A DNA stretch of 64,000 bases, from NCBI RefSeq assembly GCF_001648775.1, contig NZ_LVEJ01000018.1, positions 53,379-117,378 on the forward strand, given 5' to 3'. How positions within the stretch are numbered: position 1 is the stretch's first letter; each line of letters opens with the position of its first letter. This DNA comes from Pseudomonas fluorescens. GTDB taxonomy: Bacteria; Pseudomonadota; Gammaproteobacteria; Pseudomonadales; Pseudomonadaceae. Made by a program: the position numbers and the translations under genes. The notes beneath the pieces are model-generated. The model made no database searches. It saw only the letters and a program-made list of their open reading frames with translations, and was not told the DNA's origin. Of this stretch, positions 52,205 to 62,680 are shown in pieces.

Positions 52205-53134
52205 TCAACGCACCGCGCTGACACCGTCCAGGGTCGAGAACGAGGTGTCCTTGGCCGTCAGCAGGAAATCGCGCATGTACGGCGCATCCAGCATGTCGGC
52301 GCGAATCGCCGCGTACAGCGTGGCGAACAAACCTTTCTCACCGAGGCGCTTGGCCTTCACGTAACCGCGCGAGCTGTATTCATGCAGCGCCCAGTGCGGC
52401 ATGCCACACACGCCGCGGCCGCTGGCGACCAATTGCATCATCATCACCGACAGCTCCGAGGTGCGCACCTGCGCCGGTTCAATGTCGGCCGGTTCGAGGA
52501 ACCGCGTGAAGATGTCGAGGCGATCGCGTTCCACCGGATAGGTGATCAGCGTTTCTGTGAGCAGGTCTTCCGGCACGATGTACGGTTTGCTTGCCAATGC
52601 GTGCTGATTGGCCACCGCGAGCATCGCTTCGTAGGTAAACAGCGGCACGTAAGTGATGCCGGCGATGTCCAGTGGATCGGACGTCACCACCAGGTCCAGA
52701 TCGCCACGGGCCAGCGCCGGCAGCGGTGCAAACGAGAATCCCGACGCCAGGTCCAGTTCAACTTCCGGCCACGCATCGCGGAACTGGTCGATGGTCGGCA
52801 TCAGCCACTGAAAGCAACTGTGGCATTCGATGGCCATGTGCAAACGTCCGGCGGTGCCCCCGGCGAGTCGGCTGATATCCCGCTCGGCCGCGCGCAGCAG
52901 TGGCAGCGTGGCGTCGGCCAGTTGCAGCAGGCGCAAACCGGCACTGGTGAAACGCACCGGTTTGGTCTTGCGCACAAACAACTGCATGCCCAGGCGCTCT
53001 TCCAGTTCCTTGAACTGGTGGGACAGCGCCGACTGCGTCAGATGCAGACGATCAGCCGCATCGACGAGGCTGTCGGCTTCGCGCAGGGCATGCAGGGTTT
53101 TCAGATGACGGATCTCAAGCACCGGGGGCTCCAT
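52205..53134 (-). CDS. metR: LysR-family regulator, MetR-like
   Basis: 309 residues from the ATG at 53134. The winged helix reads LEIRHLKTLHALREADSLVDAADRLHLTQSALSHQFKELEERLG (in shorter blocks). The effector domain has GRLHMAIECHSCFQWLMPTI and VTSDPLDIAGI, close to MetR, which uses homocysteine to activate metE and metH. No met biosynthetic gene is in view, so the name rests on sequence pattern. Confidence 0.82.
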   Translation of the reverse strand: MEPPVLEIRHLKTLHALREADSLVDAADRLHLTQSALSHQFKELEERLGMQLFVRKTKPVRFTSAGLRLLQLADATLPLLRAAERDISRLAGGTAGRLHMAIECHSCFQWLMPTIDQFRDAWPEVELDLASGFSFAPLPALARGDLDLVVTSDPLDIAGITYVPLFTYEAMLAVANQHALASKPYIVPEDLLTETLITYPVERDRLDIFTRFLEPADIEPAQVRTSELSVMMMQLVASGRGVCGMPHWALHEYSSRGYVKAKRLGEKGLFATLYAAIRADMLDAPYMRDFLLTAKDTSFSTLDGVSAVR

Positions 53135-53326
53135 GAACAAAATTTGTCGATTAAGCGATGGCGGTGAGTTTGTCTCATGTTGGTGAGGCTGTCGACAGCG
53201 GCTGATCGCGCATGAGCAATGACCGCTCGGCACTCTTCATCAAACTGTCACGCAACTGTGGCAGCGCGCTTGTACAAACTTCATCAGACTCGCGCTCTAC
53301 TGGGGTTCTGCGTTTCGGTGTTTTTC

Positions 53327-54361
53327 ATGCACAAGGTGTTTTTATCGGTCGCGGCCATGTTGGCCGCGCTTTTGTTCGGTGGGCCGTCAATGGCGGCGGC
53401 GCGTTGCGATGTCAACGTGCCGACCGAGCACGTCGATCTGCAACAAGTCAGCCTTGCTTATCAAAGCATTGGTCGCGCTTCGGACCCGGCGTTGTTGCTG
53501 GTGATGGGGCTGGGCGGGCAGTTGATTCACTGGCCGGATGAGGTGGTGGTCGCGCTGTGTCAGCAAGGCTTTCGGGTGATTCGTTATGACAACCGCGATG
53601 TTGGTCTGTCGACCTGGCGCCAGGCCCCGCTTGAGGCCAATCTGACCTTTGAAGTGCTGCGCTACAAACTCGGCTTGCCGGTCGCGGCGCCCTACAGCCT
53701 GACCGACATGGCCGACGACGCGCTGGGCCTGATGTCGGCGCTGCACGCCGAGCAGTTTCATGTTCTCGGCGCGAGCATGGGCGGGATGATCGCCCAGCAC
53801 ATGGCGGCGATGGCGCCGCAGCGGGTCGAGAGCCTGACGCTGATCATGACCACCTCCGGCGCTGAAGGCCTGCCGGCGCCGAGTGCGGCGCTGGTGCAAT
53901 TGTTATCCCGGCGTGGCGCGCCGAATCGGCAAGTGGCGCTGGAGCAGCAGGCCGATTTGCTGGCGGCGCTGGGCAGCCCGGCGGTGAGCGATGACCGCCA
54001 GGCGCTGTTGCATCAGGCGGCCGTCTCGTATGACCGGGCGTTCAACCCGGAGGGTGTGAAGCGCCAGATCATGGCGATCCTCGCCGAGCCGAGCCGGGTG
54101 GCCTTGCTCAATCAGTTACGCGTACCGACGCTGGTGGTGCATGGCACGGCCGATCCATTGTTGCCGGTGATGCATGGCGTGCATCTGGCGGCGCACATTC
54201 GTGGCAGTCAGTTGAAGCTGATTCCGGGGTTGGCCCATCGTTTTCAGGAGGCCTTCAAGGAACCGTTGCTGGCGGCGGTGTTGCCGTATTTGCAGGCGCA
54301 TCGTGAAGACACTTCGCATTGGGCGCAGATTGAGCCGGTGGTGGGTGGGAATCTGTTGTAA
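53327..54361 (+). CDS. Exported alpha/beta hydrolase
   Basis: 344 residues from the ATG at 53327; the signal peptide ends SMAAAR, so it is periplasmic. Motifs: VMGLGGQLIHWP (oxyanion region), YDNRDVGLS, nucleophile elbow G-A-S-M-G-G, the acid D in VHGTADPLLP, and H in GLAHRF. It is an esterase-like enzyme of unknown substrate. The frame is open upstream to 53219, but that part reads over the metR promoter. Confidence 0.87.
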   Translation: MHKVFLSVAAMLAALLFGGPSMAAARCDVNVPTEHVDLQQVSLAYQSIGRASDPALLLVMGLGGQLIHWPDEVVVALCQQGFRVIRYDNRDVGLSTWRQAPLEANLTFEVLRYKLGLPVAAPYSLTDMADDALGLMSALHAEQFHVLGASMGGMIAQHMAAMAPQRVESLTLIMTTSGAEGLPAPSAALVQLLSRRGAPNRQVALEQQADLLAALGSPAVSDDRQALLHQAAVSYDRAFNPEGVKRQIMAILAEPSRVALLNQLRVPTLVVHGTADPLLPVMHGVHLAAHIRGSQLKLIPGLAHRFQEAFKEPLLAAVLPYLQAHREDTSHWAQIEPVVGGNLL

Positions 54362-54390
54362 CCGAGGAACGTGTGGTGTTGGTCATGGCC

Positions 54391-54459
54391 CCTTCGCGAG
54401 CAAGCTCGCTCCCACAGGGGAATGCGATCTATATGTGGGAGCGAGCTTGCTCGCGAAGG
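54391..54459. repeat. Two REPs in tail-to-tail arrangement
   Basis: ccttcgcgagcaagctcgct, cccacagggg, then atatgtgggagcgagcttgc and tcgcgaaggg: the arms are outward compared with the other REPINs. Confidence 0.88.
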
Positions 54460-54539
54460 GGGCGTTACAGTCACCACAAAACCTTGCCCAGGTGTATCGT
54501 GCAAACTTTCCCGCACGATTTCCCCTCGCGAGGTGTGTG

Positions 54540-55205
54540 ATGAGTTCCGCTTTGAAAATCGACTTTGTCAGCGATGTCTCCTGCCCGTGGTGCGTCGTCG
54601 GTTTGTATGGCTTGTTGCAGGCGTTGGAAATCCTGCGCAATGAAGTGCAGGCCGAGATTCGCTTCCAGCCGTTCGAACTGAATCCGAAGATGGCCGCCGA
54701 CGGGCAGAACATCGCCGAGCACATCCACGAAAAATACGGCTCTACCCCCGAGCAATCGCAGAAAAATCGTGAAGCCATCCGCGCCCGTGGTGCCGAACTC
54801 GGTTTCGCGTTTCGCACTGATGGCAACAGCCGCATTTACAACACGTTCGATGCGCACCGCTTGTTGTATTGGGCAGGGCTTGAAGGTGTGCAGCTGCCGT
54901 TGAAAGAGGCGCTGTTCAAGGCGTATTTCAGCGATGGCGGCAACCCGTCGGATCACCCGCAATTGCTGCTGATTGCTGAGAGCGTCGGCCTGGACCGGCA
55001 GCGCGCCGAAGCGATTCTGGCGTCAGACGAGTTCGCCGATGAGGTGCGTGAAGAAGAGCAGGTGTGGTTGCAACGCGGTGTGAGTTCGGTGCCGACTGTG
55101 GTGTTTAACGGTCAGTACGCGGTGACGGGTGGGCAGCCGGTGGAAACGTTTGTCGGGGCGATTCGGCAGATTATGGCGGAGTCCAAAGGTGGCACCGTCA
55201 GCTGA
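54540..55205 (+). CDS. DsbA-family oxidoreductase (FrnE-like)
   Basis: 221 residues from the ATG at 54540. The thioredoxin-fold active site C15-P-W-C18 is at the N-terminus with no signal peptide, so it is cytoplasmic. The helical insert and the end GVSSVPTVVFNGQYAVTGGQP (cis-Pro V-P-T) fit the FrnE/2-hydroxychromene-isomerase-like DsbA family, which acts as a disulphide isomerase under oxidative stress in some bacteria. Upstream frame extension runs through REPs and is not coding. Confidence 0.92.
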   Translation: MSSALKIDFVSDVSCPWCVVGLYGLLQALEILRNEVQAEIRFQPFELNPKMAADGQNIAEHIHEKYGSTPEQSQKNREAIRARGAELGFAFRTDGNSRIYNTFDAHRLLYWAGLEGVQLPLKEALFKAYFSDGGNPSDHPQLLLIAESVGLDRQRAEAILASDEFADEVREEEQVWLQRGVSSVPTVVFNGQYAVTGGQPVETFVGAIRQIMAESKGGTVS

Positions 55206-55216
55206 AGAGCTAAAAG

Positions 55217-55393
55217 CCCCTCACCCTAGCCCTCTCCCGGAGGGAGAGGGGACTGATTGGGGGATGTTTGAGTACTGCGCCGACCTGAACGTGCTGCACC
55301 GAATCCATAATCAACTGGATCTTTCAGGTCAATGTCAGACGCAAGACACCTCGGTCGGCCCCCTCTCCCTCTGGGAGAGGGCTGGACGGGCGG
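55217..55393. repeat. 'ccctcaccc' intergenic repeat, divergent right end
   Basis: Left end cccctcaccctagccctct, right end tctgggagagggctggacgg. It starts 12 bases after the upstream stop; the interior shares gccgacctgaacgtgc with the 13714 copy. Confidence 0.82.
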
Positions 55394-55419
55394 CGTTCCG
55401 ATGAGGGTGGCTTTTGACC

Positions 55420-55757
55420 TTAGCTGTGCAGGCGAACCCAAACAGTCACCAAAACAGTGGCAGCCATCAACCAGGCCACCGCCGCCACGGCCAGTGACGC
55501 CTCAAGCCGCATCCGATCCACCATCACATACAACGTCGCCAGATAAACAAAATACGGAATGATCGACCACATGCCGAACACGATCGTGGTCTTCAAATCG
55601 TCAACCGAGCGTCCCTTGCCGACGATGTAATGCGCAATCAGCGCAAACGTCGGAAACAGCGGCACCAGTCCTGCGATGTAATAGTTTCTGGTTTTCGACA
55701 ACGCTGCAAGGATCAACACCACCGCAGCGCCGATCGCCGCTTTCAGAATCAGATCCA

Positions 55758-55758
<1 letters not shown>
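55420..55758 (-). CDS. GlpM-family membrane protein
   Basis: 112 residues, four transmembrane helices. Matches GlpM (LSKTRNYYIAGLVPLFPTFALIAHYIVG), a protein linked to alginate/glycerol metabolism in P. aeruginosa without a defined activity. Its start overlaps the aauR stop by one base. Confidence 0.88.
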
Positions 55759-57079
<1,321 letters not shown>

Positions 57080-57083
<4 letters not shown>

Positions 57084-58984
57084 ATTGGCTCGGCAGGAGT
57101 AGGGCTTACCAACGGTAAACTGAGGACGAAGGTGGTGCCACCGCTGGCCGGGTGTTCGACACCCAGATGCCCGCCGGTGGCGGCCGCGAGGCTGGCGGAA
57201 AGCGTCAGGCCAAGGCCCAGGCCTTGCTCGCCGGGCTTGGTGGTGAAAAACGGCTCGAACAAATGCTTGCGTGCTTCGGCGTCGATGCCGTGGCCGTTGT
57301 CGCGCACGCGCAGGCGATACTTGGCGTTGAACTCTTCGCCCTCCAGCCACAGTTCGGGCTGTGGTTGCGTCTGCATGGCGTCGAGGGCGTTGCCGATGAG
57401 GTTGACCAGAATCTGTTCGAGGCGGGTCTGGTCGATCTGCACCTGGACATCAGTGAACTGGCGGTGAATGTTGACCGCCGAACTCTCCAGGCGTGCACCG
57501 AGCAATTGCAGCGCTGCCTCTACGGCTTTGCCGAGGCTGGCCTGGCCCTGGTTGTCGCCGCGCCGGGCGAACGAACGCAGGCTGGCGGTGATTCGGCCCA
57601 TGCGGTCAATCAGCTCGTTGATGGTTTTCAGATTGGTGCTGGCAACATCCAGCTGACCACGTTCGAGGAAGCGCACGGTGTTGCCCGACAGCGTGCGCAT
57701 CGCTGCCAACGGCTGGTTCAATTCGTGGGCGATGCTGGTCGACATCTGGCCGATGGCGGCAAGTTTACCGGCCTGGACCAGTTCATCCTGCGCGCGGCGC
57801 AAGGTCTCTTCAGCCTGACGCCGTTCGCGGATCTGGCTCTTCAGGCGTTCGTTGCTGGCGCGCAGGTCGCTGGTGCGTTCGGTAATCCGACGCTCCAGTT
57901 GATTGTTGGCTTCCTGCAAGGCTTCACGGGCGGCGAGGCGGGTGGCGATGACCTTGCGGCGCTCGTTCCAGGCGATCAGCAAAAACGCCACCAGAGCAAA
58001 TGCAACCGCGACCAGAATGCCTTGGTTGATCGCTTCGCGCCGCAGATCCTGCAACGGCGTGAGCAGGGTGAAATTCCACGGCGTGTCGCTCAACGGGCGG
58101 GTCTGCGCCAGATAGCTGATGTCGTCCTCGCCGGACTGCACTTCGCTGTTGGCCGGGAAGGTGAGTTTCTCCACGCCTTCGGACAGGGTTTCGCGTGCCA
58201 GCGGTTGCAGTTCGTTGAGCGGGAACCAGTAGTACTGCAGGCTGCGGGCGAGTTTTTCCTTGGTCTCTTCGCTCAACGGAATGACCGCTTTCAGGCGCCG
58301 GGCCGGATCGCTGGACAGAATGATGATGCCGTTTTCATCACTGACGAAGGCTTCCAGGCGCGCGCGCTGCCAGCGTTCTTCCATGGCTTCGAGGCGCACT
58401 TTGACCACGGCGACGCCGATGATCTTGCCATGCTCTTCGAGACCGTGAGCGAGGTAGTAACCGGGCTCGCCGTTGGTGCTGCCGATGCCGTAGAAACGCC
58501 CGGGTTCGCCACGCACGGCTTTCTGGAAATAGGCGCGGAAGGACAGGTCTTCACCGAGGTAACTGTCGACATCGCGCCAGTTACTGGTGGCCATCACGCG
58601 GCCGGTGGTGTCCATGACGTAAATGGCCCGACTGCGGCTGCGCCGGTTCAGGCCTTCAAGGTAAGCGTTGACCGTTTGCCGGTGTTCCGGGGTCGGGTCG
58701 GCCAGCAACTGCGGCACACTCGTTTCGAGTTCCAGCAGACTGGGCAGGTAGGTGTATTTGCTGATCTCGCTTTCGACCGCGCGGGCGTGCAGTTCCAGCT
58801 GACGCTGGCCGTTCTCGCCGAGGCTGCGGATGCCGAAATGTTCACTGATCCAGAAGCCGGCAAAACCCAATCCGATCATCAGCGCGATGATCAGCGGCGG
58901 CAGGAACAAATGACGGATCAGACGGGGTTTCACGGCAAGTGATGGCGGCGCGGCGCGATAGAGATTGGGGTCGCATTTCATCAC
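57080..58984 (-). CDS. aauS: DctB-type sensor histidine kinase
   Basis: 634 residues. Two membrane helices (about 25-45 and 320-340) enclose a periplasmic double-Cache sensor. A coiled coil (about 350-400) leads to the H box (SIAHELNQPLAAMRT) and an ATPase with LEQILVNLIGNALDAM, DNGHGI and GLGLTLS. It overlaps aauR by four bases and sits next to the AatJQMP transporter, so it is assigned as AauS, sensing acidic amino acids. Confidence 0.9.
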
Positions 58985-59030
58985 AGATGCCTTGGGTCAA
59001 CCACAACACTTGCAGGCTCACCGCTGTCCC

Positions 59031-59121
59031 TGTGGGAGCGAGCTTGCTCGCGAAGAGGCCGGAGCAGTCAACATCGATGTTGAATGTCAGCCCGCTTTCG
59101 CGAGCAAGCTCGCTCCCGCAG
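59031..59121. repeat. REPIN (gtgggagcgagc type)
   Basis: Arms ctgtgggagcgagcttgctc and gagcaagctcgctcccgcag lie between aatP and aauS. Confidence 0.9.
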
Positions 59122-59151
59122 GGATCAGTGTGCTGGCGCAAGTACTCGGTT

Positions 59152-59886
59152 TTAGTGCTGCAGGATTTTCTCGAGGAAGTGCTGCGCGCGCTCGGAGCGG
59201 GCACTGATGTCGCCGAAGAATTCCTCTTTCGGGCAGTCCTCGATGATCTTGCCGGCGTCCATGAAAATCACCCGGTCAGCCACTTTGCGCGCAAAGCCCA
59301 TTTCGTGGGTTACACACATCATGGTCATGCCTTCGTGGGCCAGTTGCACCATCACGTCGAGCACTTCGTTAACCATTTCCGGGTCAAGCGCCGAGGTCGG
59401 TTCGTCGAACAGCATGACGATCGGGTCCATCGCCAGCGCCCGGGCAATCGCCACACGTTGTTGCTGACCGCCGGACAGTTGCCCCGGATGCTTGTGCGCG
59501 TGCGCCGACAAACCGACGCGCTCGAGCAGTTGCAGGCCTTTTTTGGTCGCCTCTTCCTTGCTGCGGCCCAACACCTTGATCTGCGCAATGGTCAGGTTTT
59601 CGGTGATGGTCAGGTGCGGGAACAGCTCGAAATGCTGGAACACCATGCCCACGCGCGAACGCAGTTTTGGCAGGTTGGTCTTCGAGTCGGCAATCGAGGT
59701 GCCGTCGACGACGATGTCGCCTTTCTGGAACGGCTCCAGCGCGTTGACGCATTTGATCAGGGTCGACTTGCCGGAACCCGACGGGCCGCAGACCACGATC
59801 ACTTCGCCTTTTTTGACCTCGGTGCTGCAATCAGTCAGCACCTGGAAGTCCCCATACCACTTGTTGATGTTCTTGATAGAGATCAT
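59152..59886 (-). CDS. aatP: Glutamate/aspartate ABC transporter, ATPase
   Basis: 244 residues. Walker A GPSGSGKST, signature LSGGQQQR, Walker B VMLFDEPTSALDPEM. It powers AatQM import of acidic amino acids. Four-base overlap with aatM. Confidence 0.93.
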   Translation of the reverse strand: MISIKNINKWYGDFQVLTDCSTEVKKGEVIVVCGPSGSGKSTLIKCVNALEPFQKGDIVVDGTSIADSKTNLPKLRSRVGMVFQHFELFPHLTITENLTIAQIKVLGRSKEEATKKGLQLLERVGLSAHAHKHPGQLSGGQQQRVAIARALAMDPIVMLFDEPTSALDPEMVNEVLDVMVQLAHEGMTMMCVTHEMGFARKVADRVIFMDAGKIIEDCPKEEFFGDISARSERAQHFLEKILQH

Positions 59887-60554
59887 ACGGCGAACCTTTT
59901 TTGCAGACGCTTGACCAGCAGCGAGGCGGAAAAGCTGATGATGAAGTAGACGACACCGGCGAAAATCAGGAACTCGTTGGAGCGGCCAATGATGTCGCCG
60001 CTGGAGCGGGCGGAGTTGAGGAAGTCCACCAGGCCCACGGTGTAAACCAGCGAGGTGTCCTGGAACAGGATGATCGACTGTTGCAGCAGCAACGGCGTCA
60101 TCTTGCGGAACGCCTGGGGCAGGATGATCAGACGCATGGTCTGCCCATAGGTCATGCCCATCGCCTGCGCGGCGGCCATCTGACCTTTGGGGATCGACTG
60201 CACACCGGCCCGGACGATTTCGCAGAAGTACGCGGCTTCGAACATCATGAAAGCCACGACGCAGGAGGTGAACGCGCCAATCGGCGTGTCTTCACCGGTG
60301 ATCCAGCGCAGCACGAACGGCACCGCCAGGTAGAACCAGGTGATGACCAACAGCAGCGGGATCGAACGGAAGTAGTTCACATAGGCGCCGGCCACGCGCG
60401 ACAGCAGTTTGCTCGACGACAGGCGCATCAGTGCGAGGATCGTCCCCAGCACGATGCCGCCGACGACGCCCATGACCATCAACTGCAAGGTCATGACCAT
60501 GCCGTTCCACAGGCCCGGAATAGCGGGGATGATGCCGCTGAAATCGAAGTCCAT
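59883..60554 (-). CDS. aatM: Glutamate/aspartate ABC transporter, permease
   Basis: 223 residues, five membrane helices, with the HisM-type coupling motif EIVRAGVQSIPKGQMAAAQAMG. Pairs with AatQ; its start touches the aatQ stop by one base. Confidence 0.92.
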   Translation of the reverse strand: MDFDFSGIIPAIPGLWNGMVMTLQLMVMGVVGGIVLGTILALMRLSSSKLLSRVAGAYVNYFRSIPLLLVITWFYLAVPFVLRWITGEDTPIGAFTSCVVAFMMFEAAYFCEIVRAGVQSIPKGQMAAAQAMGMTYGQTMRLIILPQAFRKMTPLLLQQSIILFQDTSLVYTVGLVDFLNSARSSGDIIGRSNEFLIFAGVVYFIISFSASLLVKRLQKRFAV

Positions 60555-61300
60555 TATTTGCCCCCCACGGAGATCAGGCCGGGCACGGCGACTTTCTTCT
60601 CGACCATGCGCATCAGCAACATCAGGCTCATGTTCAGGGTGAAGTAGATCAGCGTGGCCAGGGTGAAGGCTTCAAACAGGTTGGCCGAGAACTCGGCGGT
60701 CTGTTTGGTTTGCGCCAGCAATTCCATCAAACCGATCAAGGACGCCACGGAGGAGTTCTTGAAGACGTTGAGGAATTCCGAGGTGAGCGGCGGAATGATG
60801 ATCCGGTAGGCCTGGGGCAGCAGCACGTTCCAGTAGATCTGCGGCAGCTTGAAACCCATGGCGCGGGCGGCGGATTCCTGGCCGCGTGGCAGCGCCTGGA
60901 TGCCGGTACGCACTTGCTCGCAGACACGGGCGGCGGTGAACAGGCCCAGGCACACGACAACGCTCAGGTAAGCCGAAGTGGTCGGGTTGAGGTCCTGTTT
61001 GTACCAGTCCTGCAGGTTTTGCGGCAGCAGGTCGGGTACCAGGAAGTACCAGATGAATAGCTGAACCAGCAGCGGCACGTTGCGAAACAGTTCCACGTAG
61101 CAGGTCGCGATGCCCGATACGATGCGGTTTGGCACAGTGCGCATGACCCCCAGAATGGAGCCCAGCAGCAAGGCGATAATCCATGCCACGACAGCGATGG
61201 CAATGGTCCAGCCCAGGCCGGCGATGTACCAGTCGAGATAAGTCTCGCTGCCAACGCCGGTGGACTTGAAGAACACGCCCCAGTCCCAGTTGTAATTCAT
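60554..61300 (-). CDS. aatQ: Glutamate/aspartate ABC transporter, permease
   Basis: 248 residues from the ATG at 61300 (GGGGAG upstream). The coupling motif is EQVRTGIQALPRGQESAARAMG. Heterodimer partner of AatM. It lies 192 bases after aatJ with a hairpin between. Confidence 0.92.
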   Translation of the reverse strand: MNYNWDWGVFFKSTGVGSETYLDWYIAGLGWTIAIAVVAWIIALLLGSILGVMRTVPNRIVSGIATCYVELFRNVPLLVQLFIWYFLVPDLLPQNLQDWYKQDLNPTTSAYLSVVVCLGLFTAARVCEQVRTGIQALPRGQESAARAMGFKLPQIYWNVLLPQAYRIIIPPLTSEFLNVFKNSSVASLIGLMELLAQTKQTAEFSANLFEAFTLATLIYFTLNMSLMLLMRMVEKKVAVPGLISVGGK

Positions 61301-61448
61301 TAGGGTCTCCCCTCGAGATCGATCGATGTACAAGCACCCGCTTGGGGAAGATCCTTTCCCTTCCGACGTTGAACGCCGGGCACACGCGATCGGCTCGAAA
61401 ACCGCCAGGTCGAGTGTTCCACAGTACAGCCCGCAGGTAGTAACAGAC

Positions 61449-61474
61449 GCCTGAGGGAAAGTGGCCCCTCAGGC
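61449..61474 (-). terminator. Attenuator-like hairpin between aatJ and aatQ
   Basis: gcctgagg/cctcaggc stem (8-9 bp), no T run. It probably raises the level of the binding protein over the permeases by stopping or protecting part of the transcripts. Confidence 0.6.
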
Positions 61475-61492
61475 AATAAGGTTAGTCAGTAA

Positions 61493-62419
61493 TCAGATTT
61501 TTACGTCAGGCGCCGGTTTGTCGCTCGGGGTGGCGATCAGATCTTTTACCTTGTCGCTCATCGGGAAGTTCAGGTTCAGGCCTTTTGGTGGAATCGGGCT
61601 CTCGAACCATTTGCTGTAGATCTTGTTGATCTCGCCGGATTTGTACAAAGCAACGATGGCGTCATCGACCGCTTTCTTGAAAGCCGGGTCGTCTTTACGA
61701 ACCATGCACGCGTAGGCTTCGAACGACTGCGGCGTACCGGTGATGATCCAGTCAGCCGGCTTCTTGGCCTTGGCTTCTTCGCCGGCCAGCAGGGCGTCGT
61801 CCATCATGAAGGCAACGGCGCGGCCGCTTTCCAGCATGTTGAAGGATTCGCCGTGGTCTTTGGCGGAGATGATGTTCATGCCCATCTGCTTGTCGGCGTT
61901 CATCGCTTTGATGATGCGCTCGGACGTGGTGCCGGCGGTGGTCACGACGTTTTTGCCTTTCAGGTCGGCAAAGTCAGCGTAGGACGGCTTGCCATCCTTG
62001 TCTTTCTTGACCAGCAGACGGGTGCCGATTTCGAAGATGTTGACGGTGAAGTCGACCTGCTGGGCGCGTTCGGTGTTGTTGGTGGTCGAGCCGCACTCGA
62101 TATCTGCGGTGCCGTTCTGGATCAGCGGGATGCGGGTTTGCGAGGTCACCAGGTTGTATTTGACCTGCAGGTCTGGCTTGTTCAGGTCTTTTTTCAGGGC
62201 TTCAACGATAGCCACTTGAATGTCGTGGGAGTAGCCGACTGGTTTGCCGGAAGCATCCGCGATGTAGGAAAACGGAATGGAGCTGTCGCGGTGAGCGAGC
62301 GTGATGGTGCCCGAATCGTTGATTTTCTTCAGGGTGCCGGTGAGTTCGGCGGCGAAAACTGGCGTGCTGATCAGAGCGGCCGCAATGGCTGCGCCCAGGA
62401 TATGGGGAACGATGCGCAT
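61493..62419 (-). CDS. aatJ: Glutamate/aspartate periplasmic binding protein
   Basis: 308 residues from the ATG at 62419 (GAGGA upstream). The signal ends PVFAAE. Family-3 solute-binding features: LTGTLKKINDSGTITLAHRD, PFSYI...GYSHDI, VDFTVNIFEIGTRLLV. Delivers acidic amino acids to AatQMP. The following operon and AauRS fix the role. Confidence 0.93.
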   Translation of the reverse strand: MRIVPHILGAAIAAALISTPVFAAELTGTLKKINDSGTITLAHRDSSIPFSYIADASGKPVGYSHDIQVAIVEALKKDLNKPDLQVKYNLVTSQTRIPLIQNGTADIECGSTTNNTERAQQVDFTVNIFEIGTRLLVKKDKDGKPSYADFADLKGKNVVTTAGTTSERIIKAMNADKQMGMNIISAKDHGESFNMLESGRAVAFMMDDALLAGEEAKAKKPADWIITGTPQSFEAYACMVRKDDPAFKKAVDDAIVALYKSGEINKIYSKWFESPIPPKGLNLNFPMSDKVKDLIATPSDKPAPDVKI

Positions 62420-62651
62420 CAAATTTTCCTCGAATTGTTTTTTTTATGGAGCCAGTTCGTCGGCCCTTTTGTGCTTCGAATGCCTGACGGCTCCTGAAGT
62501 GTTGGCACAGCAGGCATTCGTCGAGAGAGTGTAGAGCATGAGTCGTGCCAGACCAGTCGCAAATGATTAACTCGTTGTTTTATAACGTTATTGAACTTTT
62601 GTGGCGGTGTTTTTCTGCCGGACTGATCCGGTTATCCGAATCGACTACAAG

Positions 62652-62677
62652 GTCGCGTTCGGAAAACCGAACGCGAC
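62652..62677 (-). terminator. Hairpin after the aromatic amino-acid permease
   Basis: gtcgcgttcgg/ccgaacgcgac perfect 11-bp stem with a four-base loop, four bases after the stop. The T run is weak, so termination is probable but not certain. Confidence 0.65.
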
Positions 62678-62680
62678 GCC

